A stretch of DNA of 64,000 nucleotides from Streptococcus oralis (GCF_001578935.1 NZ_KQ969521.1:1070420-1134419); one strand, 5' to 3'; counted from the first letter of the stretch, positions 7,746 through 17,423 are shown. The notes: a model not told the origin generated them from the sequence alone. Made by a program: numbers and translations.

Positions 7746-8948
7746 CTCAGTGTACTCGCCTTCGGCGACGAATGTCAAGAGTTTTTCTCTAAAATATTCA
7801 TACTGTTTTTGGCGTAGTTCAATCTCCTTGGGAAGTCCGATGTTTAAGTCGTTACAAACCGTATCAAAGTTGTCTAGAACTTGAACAATGCGAGATTGAA
7901 TTTCGAGGGAAGGGACTGGAATTTTGAATTTTTCAGTATCATTACTAGAAATTTGTGGCATCTGCATATTATTAGCGATGTTTTGAAAATGTTCTTTATT
8001 ATGAACTAAGTAATGATAAATATATCTTAAGTTGATATTTTCATTGTCTGAACTGTATGACCAAAATTCATTTTTAAAACTAAATGGTTCTGTGCAGTAT
8101 TCAAAATCAATAATTCCACGAGATTTTACAACAATTGCCTCTTCTGTGTGAATATCTTTATCGGGAATATCTCCATAGTTCACATCAGCGTAAGTCTTTC
8201 CTCCTGCAAAGATACGGATTGGCGCACCATCTTTGTGAAGTAATTTCATCTGACTAGCTGTAATTTTAGTTCCTTTTCCTTTTTTAAGACATTCGTTCAA
8301 CTTCTTCCACTCAACCTGATAAACCTCATCATCAAATGATAACAGTTTATCTCTATAAAAAGAATATTGCTTTTTACGTGAGGTCAATTCTGAGGTCAAT
8401 TCTGAGGTCAATTCTGTAACATAATTGGTAAATTTGTCAAGTATTTGCACGATTTTTTCTTGAATTTCTAGAGGTGGGATTGGAATTAAAAATTTTTCCA
8501 TATCTTTAGAATTAATTCTAATTACTTTAGTCCCTGTCACTTTTCTCTCTTTCTGCTTTTGAAATTGAAAAGTTCTAAAATAATAGTTGATATACCTTGA
8601 ATTCTGATTAGTCGTTAAAACATAGGAATCTCCAGAGATGCCTATTTCCTCATCTCCCTCCCATACAATGGATTTCCCTACATCCTCTATATTTTCTGAC
8701 GTCGTCGCCATAATAATATCATTAGGCTTCGCTTTTCTTAACTTACAAAATACACTATCATCAGTAAAAGATACAGTGGTTTTTGTCGAAAATTTATATT
8801 TTGTATATATTTGACCATAATGTATTACAGGTTTTCCTTCATCAACAAAGTCTTTCTTTTGCAACCCGTTCCCTCTATGAAATTCAACCACTTCCCCCAA
8901 CTCTTTCCATTCAACAGGACAGTTTTGTATTTCTTCTAGGATGTTCAT
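7731..8948 (-). CDS. hsdS: Type I R-M specificity subunit S
   Basis: A full-length 405-residue HsdS with two target-recognition domains (about 14-165 and 200-355), each followed by a conserved helical spacer ([16 protein letters not shown] and [16 protein letters not shown]). These domains read the two halves of the bipartite DNA target for HsdM and HsdR. The central spacer carries three ELTS units encoded by a 12-bp tandem repeat; in EcoR124-type enzymes the number of four-residue TAEL repeats at this place sets the gap between the half-sites. The ATG overlaps the rhuM stop (TGATG) and has a GGAGGT site. The C-terminus lies in a 5-bp repeat. Confidence 0.93.
   Translation of the reverse strand: MNILEEIQNCPVEWKELGEVVEFHRGNGLQKKDFVDEGKPVIHYGQIYTKYKFSTKTTVSFTDDSVFCKLRKAKPNDIIMATTSENIEDVGKSIVWEGDEEIGISGDSYVLTTNQNSRYINYYFRTFQFQKQKERKVTGTKVIRINSKDMEKFLIPIPPLEIQEKIVQILDKFTNYVTELTSELTSELTSRKKQYSFYRDKLLSFDDEVYQVEWKKLNECLKKGKGTKITASQMKLLHKDGAPIRIFAGGKTYADVNYGDIPDKDIHTEEAIVVKSRGIIDFEYCTEPFSFKNEFWSYSSDNENINLRYIYHYLVHNKEHFQNIANNMQMPQISSNDTEKFKIPVPSLEIQSRIVQVLDNFDTVCNDLNIGLPKEIELRQKQYEYFREKLLTFVAEGEYTESRVE
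8380..8415. repeat. 12-bp tandem repeat (x3) inside hsdS
   Basis: Three identical copies of GAGGTCAATTCT encode the repeated ELTS tetrapeptide in the HsdS central spacer. Copy change keeps the frame and adds or removes four residues. Confidence 0.93.
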
Positions 8949-9943
8949 CAGTTACCTCCTTCCTTGGCTAGATTTTCAATGCTTTTAATTTCTTTGAGGT
9001 AATCTTTTTCAACTTGACTAAGGGTCTTGGCTTGGTAACTCTTATATTCCTTATCTACCTTCTGCCTCATCTGTTCACGAGAGATAGAACCACTATTATC
9101 CAGCAAGTCTTCGCCAGTAGCCTGAAGAATACGATCTACGTGAACCACCCAGTCAGCCATGGTCATGACTTCTTCTCGCTCTGCCTGCCTTTCAGCAAAG
9201 TCTAGATATCCCGATACAAGCTGATTAAGCCCACGAAGCTCCTTCTCTGTCAGATAGTTCTTGGCAACTTTTGCTTCAGATAGAGTAGGGAGATCGCCCT
9301 TAAAAGTGGTCAAGCCCATAAACTCCTTTTCACTATCAACACGGTTATAAATGAGTTCACTGGCAGTATTGTGGTGAATAGCATAATGCATTTTGTTTTG
9401 AACTGTCGCAAAGAATTTCTTTGCCTCTAGTGAATTTGCATTGTAGTCACTTGATGTCGCAAAAAGATCCAAAACCTGACGGTAAAAGACTTTTTCACTG
9501 GAGCGAATGTCTCGGATTCTTTCCAGGAGTTCTTTAAAGTAAGAGCCTCCACCCAAGTTTTTCAAGCGCTCATCATCCATAGCAAAGCCTTTGATCAGAT
9601 ACTCTTTCAAGACTGTCGAAGCATAGTGTCTAAACTGGATTCCACGAGGAGAACGAACTCGATAACCAATCGCCAAAATCATATCGAGATTATAGTAGGC
9701 GACATTTCGCTGAACACTTCTATTACCCTCATTTTGAACTGTCAACTTATAGTTGACAGTTGCCTCTTCTGATAATTCACCATCTTCAAAGATAGCCTTG
9801 ATATGTTTGCTAATATTTTGCTTGGAAGTCTGAAAAAGCTCAGCTAGTTCTTGTTGGGTCAGCCAGACTGTTCCATTATCCAAGTGGAGTTCAATAGAGG
9901 ACTCCCCGTCATCAGTTCTATAGAGAATCACATCATTTGCCAT
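8948..9943 (-). CDS. rhuM: RhuM-family protein inside the R-M operon
   Basis: This 331-residue protein matches the virulence RhuM family: [34 protein letters not shown], the [17 protein letters not shown] segment and [20 protein letters not shown]. The N-terminal third is a winged-helix/ANT-like region; the C-terminal part is helical. Its function is not established. RhuM genes are common in type I R-M operons, and here the gene overlaps hsdM by 11 bases and hsdS by 4 bases (TGATG), so it is translated as part of the R-M operon. Confidence 0.88.
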   Translation of the reverse strand: MANDVILYRTDDGESSIELHLDNGTVWLTQQELAELFQTSKQNISKHIKAIFEDGELSEEATVNYKLTVQNEGNRSVQRNVAYYNLDMILAIGYRVRSPRGIQFRHYASTVLKEYLIKGFAMDDERLKNLGGGSYFKELLERIRDIRSSEKVFYRQVLDLFATSSDYNANSLEAKKFFATVQNKMHYAIHHNTASELIYNRVDSEKEFMGLTTFKGDLPTLSEAKVAKNYLTEKELRGLNQLVSGYLDFAERQAEREEVMTMADWVVHVDRILQATGEDLLDNSGSISREQMRQKVDKEYKSYQAKTLSQVEKDYLKEIKSIENLAKEGGN

Positions 9944-11504
9944 GGCTAAGCTCCTCTACAATCTTATCTATCTCTGCACGTAAGTAGTCAATCTTAGTAA
10001 CAGTCTCAGCGATTTCTTTATTGAGCTCATCAATATCAATCTTCTCACGTGTATCTTCTTGTTCAACATAGGTAGAGACAGAAAGGTTATAGTCCTGCTC
10101 TGAACCAATCATTTGATTATCAACAAGAGCTGCTTTATAGTCTACACTTTGATAATTAGTGAATAATTCAACGATATAATCGATATTACTATCTGTCAAG
10201 ACATTATTATTGGTCTCTTTTTTGAATTCTTTACTCGCATCAATAAAGAGGGTTTTGTTTTCTAGTTTATTCTTCGCCAGAACTAAGATTGTAGTCGCAA
10301 TAGAAGTGCCAAAGAAGAGATTGTCTGGAAGGGCAATAACCGCTTCAACAAAGTTGTTATCTACCAGATACTGACGAATGGTCTTTTCAGCACCTCCACG
10401 ATAGAAAATGCCCGGGAAACAAACAATAGCTGCTCGACCTTTATTAGACAAGTGGTTGAGACTGTGCATGATAAAGGCAAAGTCAGCTTTTGACTTAGGA
10501 GCTAGTTTCCCTGCTGGAGCGAAACGGTCATCGTTTATCAGAGTTGGATCTCCATCTCCCACCCATTTGACAGAGTAAGGAGGGTTAGAAACAATAGCAT
10601 CAAAAGGCTTTTCTTCCAAATGCTGAGGATTTAAAAGGGTATCTCCTCGCTTAATATCAAAGTTATTGTAGTTGATATTGTGCAAGAACATATTCATACG
10701 AGCCAAGTTATAGTTGGTCATGTTGATTTCTTGACCAAAGAATCCATCCTCTAGGATATGCTCTTCATATTGTTTTTTCATTTGAAGAAGGAGAGAGCCT
10801 GAACCACATGTTGGGTCATAGACTTTGTTAATCTTGTCCTTACCAACCATTACCAAACGAGCTAGTAATTTAGAAACTGTCTGAGGAGTGAAAAATTCCC
10901 CACCACTTTTACCAGCATTGCTCGCATAGTTGGAAATCAAGAACTCATAGGCATCCCCAAAGGCATCAATGTCATTTTCCTCAAAGTTTCCAAAGTTAAT
11001 ACTATTGATACCATTTAGAATGTCAGAAAGGCGTTTATTTTTTTCTGGAACAGTTCCACCAAGGATGTTGCTTCGGGTATCCAAGTTATCAAACAAACCT
11101 TTGATATCATCTTCTGATTTGAATCCAATCGCCGACTTCTCAATATCTTGGAAAATATTGGCTAAGTCTTCGTTTAGATTTTCATTTTGCGAGGCGTTCT
11201 TGACGACATTTTCAAATAATTGACTTGGAAGGATAAAGAACCCCTTATCCTCAACTGTCCCTGGTTTGAAATCTTGCTCAGCTTCTTGGTCACTTAAGTC
11301 AACATAACGGAATTCTAAATCACCAGCCTCATGCTCCGCACGGTCAAAATAGTCTGCCATGTGCTCTGAAATAAAACGATAGAACAGGATTCCTAGGATA
11401 TATTGCTTAAAATCCCAACCGTCTACAGCTCCACGAACATCGTCTGCAATCGCCCAAATTTTACGATGCAGCTCCTTGCGTTCTGCATTTTCTTTACTTG
11501 CCAT
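9933..11504 (-). CDS. hsdM: Type I R-M adenine methyltransferase subunit M
   Basis: A 523-residue N6-adenine DNA methyltransferase that protects host sites together with HsdS. The N-terminal HsdM helical domain occupies about 10-150. The SAM-binding motif [10 protein letters not shown] is at 230-239 and the catalytic NPPY at 307-310, with GGEFFTPQ at 201-208 before them, as in IC-type HsdM. A coiled C-terminal end fits contact with HsdS. It is the first gene of the operon and has its own promoter (11527-11555) and an AAGGAAAG site. Confidence 0.95.
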   Translation of the reverse strand: MASKENAERKELHRKIWAIADDVRGAVDGWDFKQYILGILFYRFISEHMADYFDRAEHEAGDLEFRYVDLSDQEAEQDFKPGTVEDKGFFILPSQLFENVVKNASQNENLNEDLANIFQDIEKSAIGFKSEDDIKGLFDNLDTRSNILGGTVPEKNKRLSDILNGINSINFGNFEENDIDAFGDAYEFLISNYASNAGKSGGEFFTPQTVSKLLARLVMVGKDKINKVYDPTCGSGSLLLQMKKQYEEHILEDGFFGQEINMTNYNLARMNMFLHNINYNNFDIKRGDTLLNPQHLEEKPFDAIVSNPPYSVKWVGDGDPTLINDDRFAPAGKLAPKSKADFAFIMHSLNHLSNKGRAAIVCFPGIFYRGGAEKTIRQYLVDNNFVEAVIALPDNLFFGTSIATTILVLAKNKLENKTLFIDASKEFKKETNNNVLTDSNIDYIVELFTNYQSVDYKAALVDNQMIGSEQDYNLSVSTYVEQEDTREKIDIDELNKEIAETVTKIDYLRAEIDKIVEELSHGK

Positions 11505-11526
11505 TTTTACTTTCCTTAATTAATGT

Positions 11527-11555
11527 ATTATCTTTTCTATTTTATCATATTTCAA
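11527..11555 (-). promoter_or_regulatory. Promoter of the R-M operon
   Basis: TTGAAA (11555-11550) and GATAAT (11532-11527) are separated by 17 bases, 23 bases before the hsdM ATG. It starts immediately after the terminator of the AbiH-like gene. Confidence 0.7.
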
Positions 11556-11556
11556 G

Positions 11557-11587
11557 AAAAACCACTCGACCTGACTAGAGCGAGTGG
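11557..11587 (-). terminator. Terminator of the AbiH-like gene
   Basis: CCACTCG (11562-11568) pairs with CGAGTGG (11581-11587), and on the minus strand a T-run follows (A-run 11557-11561). Confidence 0.8.
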
Positions 11588-11610
11588 GCTATAAACTATT
11601 CTTAACTTTA

Positions 11611-12750
11611 TTAAGGTAGTAGCTCTTTGTTCATACGGTCCTTATCATCACTCTTTACAAATACGACATTCCGTTTACCTGTTAACTCTATCAGTTTTTC
11701 CTTCCCAAGGATGATTGCGAGATTCTTAATAATTGATCGTTTAGCTAATTCATCGTAATAAGTAAAAATAAATCGATATGGATACCCACCAAGAGCTGCT
11801 AATTCAAAACATTTTTGAAATATCTCTTTATCCAAGGGGTCTACTGAGTGCCCATAAATAATGATATTTTTTGATAGTGATTTAGATACTCCCTCATTTG
11901 AATACTTGTCTTTTGGTTTGAAAAATTCTTCAAATTGATTTCCACTCTCTTTAACAACTCTTTGGTAATACTTCTGATAAGGAATCAAATCACTGTTGAC
12001 ATCATTTTCTTTATCCTCTATTCCAAAGACCATGGTATTGATCCTATTAAACGTTCTATCTAAATCAATTCGCCCATGTATGAAATGAGTTCTTTCTTCA
12101 ACAGTTCCAAATAAATAAGCTGACGTGTTAGTATAATTAAAATTTAAAACATAAGAACTTAATAAATGAGGTACTGCATCCAAAGCCGTTGGTCTTACCT
12201 GAATATTTCGAACACTAAAATCAAGATAGTCCAAATAAGACAGATAGATTTCTAATAGTTCAATTAGTAAATCAAGTTGATCAAGAAATAACTCATCAAG
12301 TTTCTCTATTAGTAGCTCTTTTTGTTTATTATCAAACTCAATCTGACCAAAATTCTCCGCAATCACTTTAACAACATAATATTTTGCAATATAATTTCTT
12401 CTATCTAATAAAACATTATCAAATTCATAAGTATCAAAATAGCCAATACTTTCAAATAACACATCACTGTTGTTTTTAAAATATATAATAGCATCTAAAA
12501 GTCTTGAAATAATGAGTTCAATATTCGACCAATTTATCCCTAGAGTTTCTTCGTTTTCATTAATAAATCTCAAATATAGATTATCTTTGTATTTCTCAAT
12601 CCTTATATTTTTAACTTTTAGGAACTCCAGTAACTCCTCATTTGGATTAGAGAATAATTGTTTTTCAAAGTCAATAAAATCGGTATACTTTGTTTTTCGA
12701 TCCATAGCAATATCAAAACCATTACCCAGAATTAGAATAGTATCTGCCAT
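11611..12750 (-). CDS. AbiH-like abortive-infection protein
   Basis: A 379-residue protein of the AbiH family (phage abortive infection, first described in Lactococcus). Visible family landmarks are the N-terminal nucleotide-binding-like ILILGNGFDIAMDRKTKYTD, a central NFNYTNT, then FIHGRID, VFGIEDKE and the IIIYGHSVDPLDKEIF block. How AbiH acts is not known. The gene is much more AT-rich than the helicase upstream, suggesting acquisition with the defence island. It stands alone between a helicase and the R-M operon with its own terminator. Confidence 0.85.
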   Translation of the reverse strand: MADTILILGNGFDIAMDRKTKYTDFIDFEKQLFSNPNEELLEFLKVKNIRIEKYKDNLYLRFINENEETLGINWSNIELIISRLLDAIIYFKNNSDVLFESIGYFDTYEFDNVLLDRRNYIAKYYVVKVIAENFGQIEFDNKQKELLIEKLDELFLDQLDLLIELLEIYLSYLDYLDFSVRNIQVRPTALDAVPHLLSSYVLNFNYTNTSAYLFGTVEERTHFIHGRIDLDRTFNRINTMVFGIEDKENDVNSDLIPYQKYYQRVVKESGNQFEEFFKPKDKYSNEGVSKSLSKNIIIYGHSVDPLDKEIFQKCFELAALGGYPYRFIFTYYDELAKRSIIKNLAIILGKEKLIELTGKRNVVFVKSDDKDRMNKELLP

Positions 12751-12801
12751 ATTTTCTCCCTTTGCTTTTTTATTTTCTAGAGGGGTAATATTTTACCTCC
12801 C

Positions 12802-15435
12802 CTACTCCAATCGGCTTTTAACTTTCTTCTTAGTCAAGGTACGGTCGTTTTGATTGGAGAGAGCTTTGATACGAGCTTCTAGAAGGGTTTTCCGTCCGGT
12901 CTCTGTTCGTGTGTAGACGAGATGATAACGTCCGATAGTCGGCGTCAGAAAGTCGAGGAATTTCTGTGCTTCTTCCTTGCGCTTGTCAAAAAGACTAGGC
13001 ACGACATAGTAAGGTGACTGACCTTGTCGGATTTTCTCTGCCTTCAAGAGATAGCGCTGGTTGTCCACTGGTGCAAAGAACTCTCCCACAGTCTGCGCAA
13101 ACAGCTCCTTGTCCCTCATGCTTCCTCCCTTGAGATAGGCAAAGACCATGTAATTTTCCTTATTCTCCTCTACCTGAACACGGGATTGATCATCCGTTAG
13201 ATGCCCCGAATCTAGCAGAGCCTTTCGGATCTGCTCACCCAGAGACTGCAAGCGTTTATAGGGACTCTTATAGCGGAGGTAGCGCCAAGATGCAAAGACC
13301 AAAAAGAGGAGACAGGCTGCTGTAAGCCACCAAACACCGATCAATCTCAATCTAAATAGCAAGACCAACAAATCTACTGCCAACAAGAGCAATAACATGC
13401 GAACCCATTTTAATGCATCAAGCAAGAGAATGACTGGGATTTTCTGTTTTTGAGTTGCGACTTCTGTAACTATCTCGAACTGATCCGCTACGACAAGAGC
13501 ATCTTGCCATTTTTGTCTCAAGCCTGCTCGATCCTTGGATAACATCTTAATCCGTTCGTTATACTCTCTGATTTGCTTTTTCTTAAAAGGGGGCTTTGGA
13601 AAATCCAAACGATCCAAACCGGTCTCAATACTCTCCTGATTATAGGCCAGTCCAAGAAAATGCTCCATCCGTCGCGACAAGGTCTGCAGATCCTGATTGC
13701 TCTCTGGTCTAGGCTCCTCACCAGGAAGAGTGATAAGTGCTTGCGCTTGAACGGCTACCAGATGCCAGATGTTGCTGGTCTTTTCTGGATGCCCCGGCCA
13801 GATACGAATGGCACGCCCGCGCATCTGGTTACTCAGCATAAAGCTCCCCACAAAGCTTCCGAGGATTAGGGAATTAACACAAGGAGCATCCCAACCCTCT
13901 CCGAGGAGAGATTTGGTTCCGACTAGGACTTGAATCCGCCCTCGTTGAAAAAGCTCCGTCACCGCCCCTACAATACCCTTAGCCGTACTAGGGAATCCCA
14001 CCAGCACATAATCCTCTTGGTCTAACTGACCAATAGATGAGAAACTAAGAGGAACCTGAGGCAAGAGTTCCTTCAACTCTGCTGCCACATCGGTAGGCAA
14101 AATAACGACACTACCTGACAAGACAGCCAAAGATACAGGGATCTCTTGCTCCTGAGCTTTTCGACGAATGCTTTCAAAATAAGGGAGAACCCCCAACTGA
14201 GAAATGGTTGCCTGATCATCTCCCAGATAGGCGGCAAAATCCTTGCGAATATAGTCAGCTAGTATTAACTGTCTCAGTTCCTGACCTAGACTCTCATACT
14301 CTGCCCAGAAGATATCGGCAATGGCAGACAACTTCCCCAGAGATTGGGTTAAAAGCTGATCGGAAGCCTTGGACTTAACTAGATAAACCTGACGTTTTTC
14401 CACCAACCCACGCGCCTTCAAGTCAGCCTCTAACTTTTTCCTATATCCATCTGGTTCCTCATACCAATCTGGTGTCTGATAGAGTATACTCTGCAACAGC
14501 GTCTCCAGCCAGTAGGAGGTCAATGCTGGAAGCTTCTGGGTTCCCAGTAAATTTTGTAAAGAGGGAGGAATCGTTAACCCCTGAGAATGCATATAAATCA
14601 ACATAGCAGACAAGTACTTGGGGTCTTCTAGTAGAACATCGGATGAAATGTTTCCTTTGAGTACCTTAGACCCTGTTACAAATGTTTGAAAATCAGGATT
14701 GACTATAAGGTGATGAATATAGTCCCGCTTAGTCTCCTCAAACCGTTTGAGACGTTCCGCCTCTTCAGCTGTTGGTGAACACATATAGACAAAATCCTGA
14801 TGAGGGCAAAGAGTGTCTTCCTTGACTAGTTCAGGTACCGTGATTTCTTGATCGATCTCCCCGCACATTCGGATATAGCGTTCCCAGAGTTCTGGCTCGC
14901 TGTCATATGGTGGTGTCGCTGTCAGGGAGATGACTTGCAGCGGTTCATACTGTTTGCGAAAGGCTTCCAGACTTTTCCACCATTCATTGCGCAGGTGGTG
15001 GCATTCGTCCAAGCAAAGAGTCGCAACTTTCTGAGCTCTTAGGCTTGCAAGCAAATCAAACCCCACAAAATCCTCTGCTTCTCCATCTTCTTGTGATTGC
15101 AATTGGTTCATGGCACTATGAAAAGCCTGATAGGTCACAATCGTTAATGCCTTCATCTCCTTTAAGTTTTGGGAAACGAGATCTGAAAGTCTCTGACCCT
15201 CCCCTAGAAAAGCAGTTTGAATCCTATCTACCCATTGTTCACGAATAGTGACAGTTGGAACTAAGATGAGGGCTGGGTTGCCAAAACGAGCGATTAGCTC
15301 GATACCAATGGTTGTCTTTCCAGACCCTGGAGCTGCCACTAGATGAACATGACCGTCTGCTTGATAGTCCTGAAAACGATCCAAGACCTGTTTTTGATAT
15401 TGGCGCCAGCTTCCTTTAAAGTTTAAACCTAACAT
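12802..15435 (-). CDS. Large SF2 (DEAD/DEAH-type) helicase with a membrane-spanning hairpin
   Basis: An 877-residue protein. The helicase core is clear: Walker A APGSGKT at about 34-40, DECHH and LTATPP in the first RecA lobe, and GEGWDAP with QMRGRAIR in the second. A long helical insert separates the lobes. Unusually, residues about 680-730 contain two hydrophobic stretches (VRMLLLLLAVDLLVLLF and VWWLTAACLLFLVFASW), predicting a membrane hairpin, followed by a soluble tail of about 150 residues. I do not recognise a named family. Its position next to AbiH and a type I R-M operon suggests a defence or DNA-processing role, but it could equally be a resident core gene. Confidence 0.75.
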   Translation of the reverse strand: MLGLNFKGSWRQYQKQVLDRFQDYQADGHVHLVAAPGSGKTTIGIELIARFGNPALILVPTVTIREQWVDRIQTAFLGEGQRLSDLVSQNLKEMKALTIVTYQAFHSAMNQLQSQEDGEAEDFVGFDLLASLRAQKVATLCLDECHHLRNEWWKSLEAFRKQYEPLQVISLTATPPYDSEPELWERYIRMCGEIDQEITVPELVKEDTLCPHQDFVYMCSPTAEEAERLKRFEETKRDYIHHLIVNPDFQTFVTGSKVLKGNISSDVLLEDPKYLSAMLIYMHSQGLTIPPSLQNLLGTQKLPALTSYWLETLLQSILYQTPDWYEEPDGYRKKLEADLKARGLVEKRQVYLVKSKASDQLLTQSLGKLSAIADIFWAEYESLGQELRQLILADYIRKDFAAYLGDDQATISQLGVLPYFESIRRKAQEQEIPVSLAVLSGSVVILPTDVAAELKELLPQVPLSFSSIGQLDQEDYVLVGFPSTAKGIVGAVTELFQRGRIQVLVGTKSLLGEGWDAPCVNSLILGSFVGSFMLSNQMRGRAIRIWPGHPEKTSNIWHLVAVQAQALITLPGEEPRPESNQDLQTLSRRMEHFLGLAYNQESIETGLDRLDFPKPPFKKKQIREYNERIKMLSKDRAGLRQKWQDALVVADQFEIVTEVATQKQKIPVILLLDALKWVRMLLLLLAVDLLVLLFRLRLIGVWWLTAACLLFLVFASWRYLRYKSPYKRLQSLGEQIRKALLDSGHLTDDQSRVQVEENKENYMVFAYLKGGSMRDKELFAQTVGEFFAPVDNQRYLLKAEKIRQGQSPYYVVPSLFDKRKEEAQKFLDFLTPTIGRYHLVYTRTETGRKTLLEARIKALSNQNDRTLTKKKVKSRLE

Positions 15436-15530
15436 GATACCCCTTATTCTATACCATCATTTTCTTATTCTCATTTTACCACACTTATTTCACCAGTCAG
15501 ATAATCCAGATAGTTTTTCTCCATGAAATA

Positions 15531-15539
15531 TGGTATAGT
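15531..15539 (+). promoter_or_regulatory. Extended -10 promoter of the TVP38-family gene
   Basis: TGGTATAGT (TG extension plus TATAGT) lies 29 bases before the ATG at 15568. No good -35 is visible, which is usual for extended -10 promoters. Confidence 0.55.
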
Positions 15540-15567
15540 AGAATCATACTATCTATGAGGAGTTTAC

Positions 15568-16185
15568 ATGTCACAGGATAAGCAAATGAAAGCTGTTTCT
15601 CCCCTTCTACAGCAAGTCATCAATATTTCATCTATCGTCGGGGGAGTCGGCACCTTGATTTTCTGTATTTGGGCCTATCAGGCAGGAGTGTTACAGTCCA
15701 AGGAAACCCTATCGGCCTTTATCCAGCAAGCTGGGGTTTGGGGGCCACCACTCTTTATCTTTTTACAGATCCTACAAACCGTCGTTCCGATCATTCCTGG
15801 AGCATTGACCTCGGTGGCTGGGGTCTTTATTTACGGCCACATCATCGGAACTATCTATAACTATATCGGCATCGTGATTGGCTGTGCCATTATCTTTTAC
15901 CTCGTCCGTCTCTATGGGGCTGCCTTTGTCCAGTCCGTCGTCAGCAAGCGCACCTATGACAAGTACATCGGTTGGCTAGATAAGGGCAATCGTTTCGAGC
16001 GGTTCTTTATCTTTATGATGATCTGGCCAGTTAGCCCAGCTGACTTTCTCTGTATGCTGGCTGCCCTGACCAAGATGACCTTCAAACGCTATATGATTAT
16101 CATTGTTTTGACCAAGCCCTTTACCCTAGTGGTTTATACTTATGGTTTGACTTATATTATTGATTTCTTCTGGCAGATGTTTTGA
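15568..16185 (+). CDS. TVP38/TMEM64 (DedA-like) membrane protein
   Basis: A 205-residue integral membrane protein with about five hydrophobic segments. It has the family hallmark region around PPLFIFLQILQTVVPIIPG and GVFIYGHIIGTIYNYIGIVIGC, then a conserved WPVSPADFLCMLAALTKM near residue 150. TVP38/DedA proteins are linked to lipid scrambling and membrane homeostasis; the substrate here is unknown. It is a single gene with its own promoter and terminator, and a GAGGAG ribosome site. Confidence 0.85.
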   Translation: MSQDKQMKAVSPLLQQVINISSIVGGVGTLIFCIWAYQAGVLQSKETLSAFIQQAGVWGPPLFIFLQILQTVVPIIPGALTSVAGVFIYGHIIGTIYNYIGIVIGCAIIFYLVRLYGAAFVQSVVSKRTYDKYIGWLDKGNRFERFFIFMMIWPVSPADFLCMLAALTKMTFKRYMIIIVLTKPFTLVVYTYGLTYIIDFFWQMF

Positions 16186-16194
16186 GAATAGAAA

Positions 16195-16223
16195 AATCCG
16201 TTTGGGAAATCAAACGGATTTTT
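16195..16223 (+). terminator. Terminator of the TVP38-family gene
   Basis: AATCCGTTTG (16195-16204) pairs with CAAACGGATT (16211-16220), followed by a T-run. A short A-run on the other side could allow weak use in both directions. Confidence 0.85.
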
Positions 16224-16311
16224 AGATCATAGATAGACTATAGCCTGATACTAAATATACTTTGGTATGGAAATCATGCCTATTTTTTGATAGTGAATCG
16301 AGGACGTACCT

Positions 16312-16447
16312 AGCCTTTCCGCCGTGATAAAAACACCTGAAATTTAATGGTTTCAGGTGTTGGGAAACTTTGAGACATTAGGCTCAAAGTTTAGGTATGG
16401 AATTTCGAAGAAAGTCGCTACCGTCCGTCATCACTTAAGGAAAGGCT
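16312..16447 (-). other. Structured intergenic element, copy A (four-stem repeat)
   Basis: Read on the minus strand, AGCCTTTCC (16447-16439) closes with GGAAAGGCT (16320-16312). Inside are TTAA, GTGAT with distal ATCAC, a conserved GACGGACGG, a short CTTCG-loop stem, the stem AAACTTTGAG/CTCAAAGTTT and a last stem AACACCTGAAA/TTTCAGGTGTT. The order and spacing match copy B at 40943-41075 while the stem sequences differ. It lies in the convergent gap between the TVP38-family gene and scrK. Together with two terminators it accounts for most of the gene-free stretch 16186-16508. Confidence 0.75.
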
Positions 16448-16472
16448 CAAAAACATTTTCGTCAAACAAAAC

Positions 16473-16496
16473 ATCCGTTTGGTTTCCCAAGCGGAT
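16473..16496 (-). terminator. Terminator of scrK
   Basis: ATCCGTTTGG (16473-16482) pairs with CCAAGCGGAT (16487-16496) around a GAAA tetraloop on the minus strand, with T-rich sequence downstream. Confidence 0.75.
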
Positions 16497-16508
16497 ATTT
16501 TCTTTGTT

Positions 16509-17396
16509 TTATTTTGCGACACTCTTAGCAAGGACAAAGTTCCCAAGTGTGGCAGAACCATTCCCTGCGACTGCTGGAGTCACGATATAGTCACGCACGT
16601 CTGGTACTGGTAGGTAGCCGTTGAGGAGAGCTGTGAATTTCTCACGCACACGGTCCAGCATGTGTTGTTGGGCCATAACGCCACCACCAAAGACGATGAC
16701 GTCTGGACGGAACGTCACGGTAGCATTGACCGCAGCCTGAGCGATATAGTAGGCTTGAACATCCCAGACAGAGCTGTTCAGTTCAATGTTTTCACCACGA
16801 ATACCTGTACGAGCTTCCAGACTTGGACCAGCCGCAAAACCTTCCAAACATCCCTTGTGGAAAGGACAAACACCGTTGAATTCTTTTTCAATATCCATTG
16901 GGTGTTTAGCCACATAGTAGTGACCCATCTCAGGGTGACCGCTACCGCCGATAAACTCACCACGTTGAATGACACCTGCACCGATACCTGTACCGATTGT
17001 GTAGTAAACCAAGTTTTCGATACGGCCACCAGCATTGTTACGAGCAACGACTTCACCGTAGGCAGAACTATTTACGTCTGTTGTGAAATAAATCGGCACG
17101 TTTAGGGCACGACGGAGACTACCTAGCAAGTCTACATTTGCCCAGTGAGGTTTTGGAGTCGTTGTGATAAAGCCATAGGTTTTTGAGTTTTTATCGATAT
17201 CAATTGGACCGAAAGAACCGATGGCAAGACCTGCAAGATTGTCAAATTTTGAAAAGAACTCAATGGTTTTATCGATAGTCTCGATAGGAGTTGTTGTAGG
17301 AAACTGTGTCTTTTCTACAATGTTAAAATTTTCATCTCCGACAGCACAGACAAACTTTGTACCGCCCGCTTCTAAGCTTCCATATAATTTTGTCAT
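16509..17396 (-). CDS. scrK: ROK-family fructokinase
   Basis: It phosphorylates the fructose released when sucrose-6-phosphate is hydrolysed. The 295-residue protein has the ROK ATP-binding start YGSLEAGGTKFVCAVGD, the YYTIGTGIGAGVI phosphate-binding segment, and the ROK zinc/sugar signature from GHPEMGHYYVAKH to the Cys-rich CPFHKGCLEGFAAGPS. It lies directly downstream of scrA on the same strand but has its own extended -10 promoter and terminator, so it can be expressed separately. Confidence 0.92.
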   Translation of the reverse strand: MTKLYGSLEAGGTKFVCAVGDENFNIVEKTQFPTTTPIETIDKTIEFFSKFDNLAGLAIGSFGPIDIDKNSKTYGFITTTPKPHWANVDLLGSLRRALNVPIYFTTDVNSSAYGEVVARNNAGGRIENLVYYTIGTGIGAGVIQRGEFIGGSGHPEMGHYYVAKHPMDIEKEFNGVCPFHKGCLEGFAAGPSLEARTGIRGENIELNSSVWDVQAYYIAQAAVNATVTFRPDVIVFGGGVMAQQHMLDRVREKFTALLNGYLPVPDVRDYIVTPAVAGNGSATLGNFVLAKSVAK

Positions 17397-17423
17397 GATA
17401 AACCTCTTTTAATTATTTCTTTT

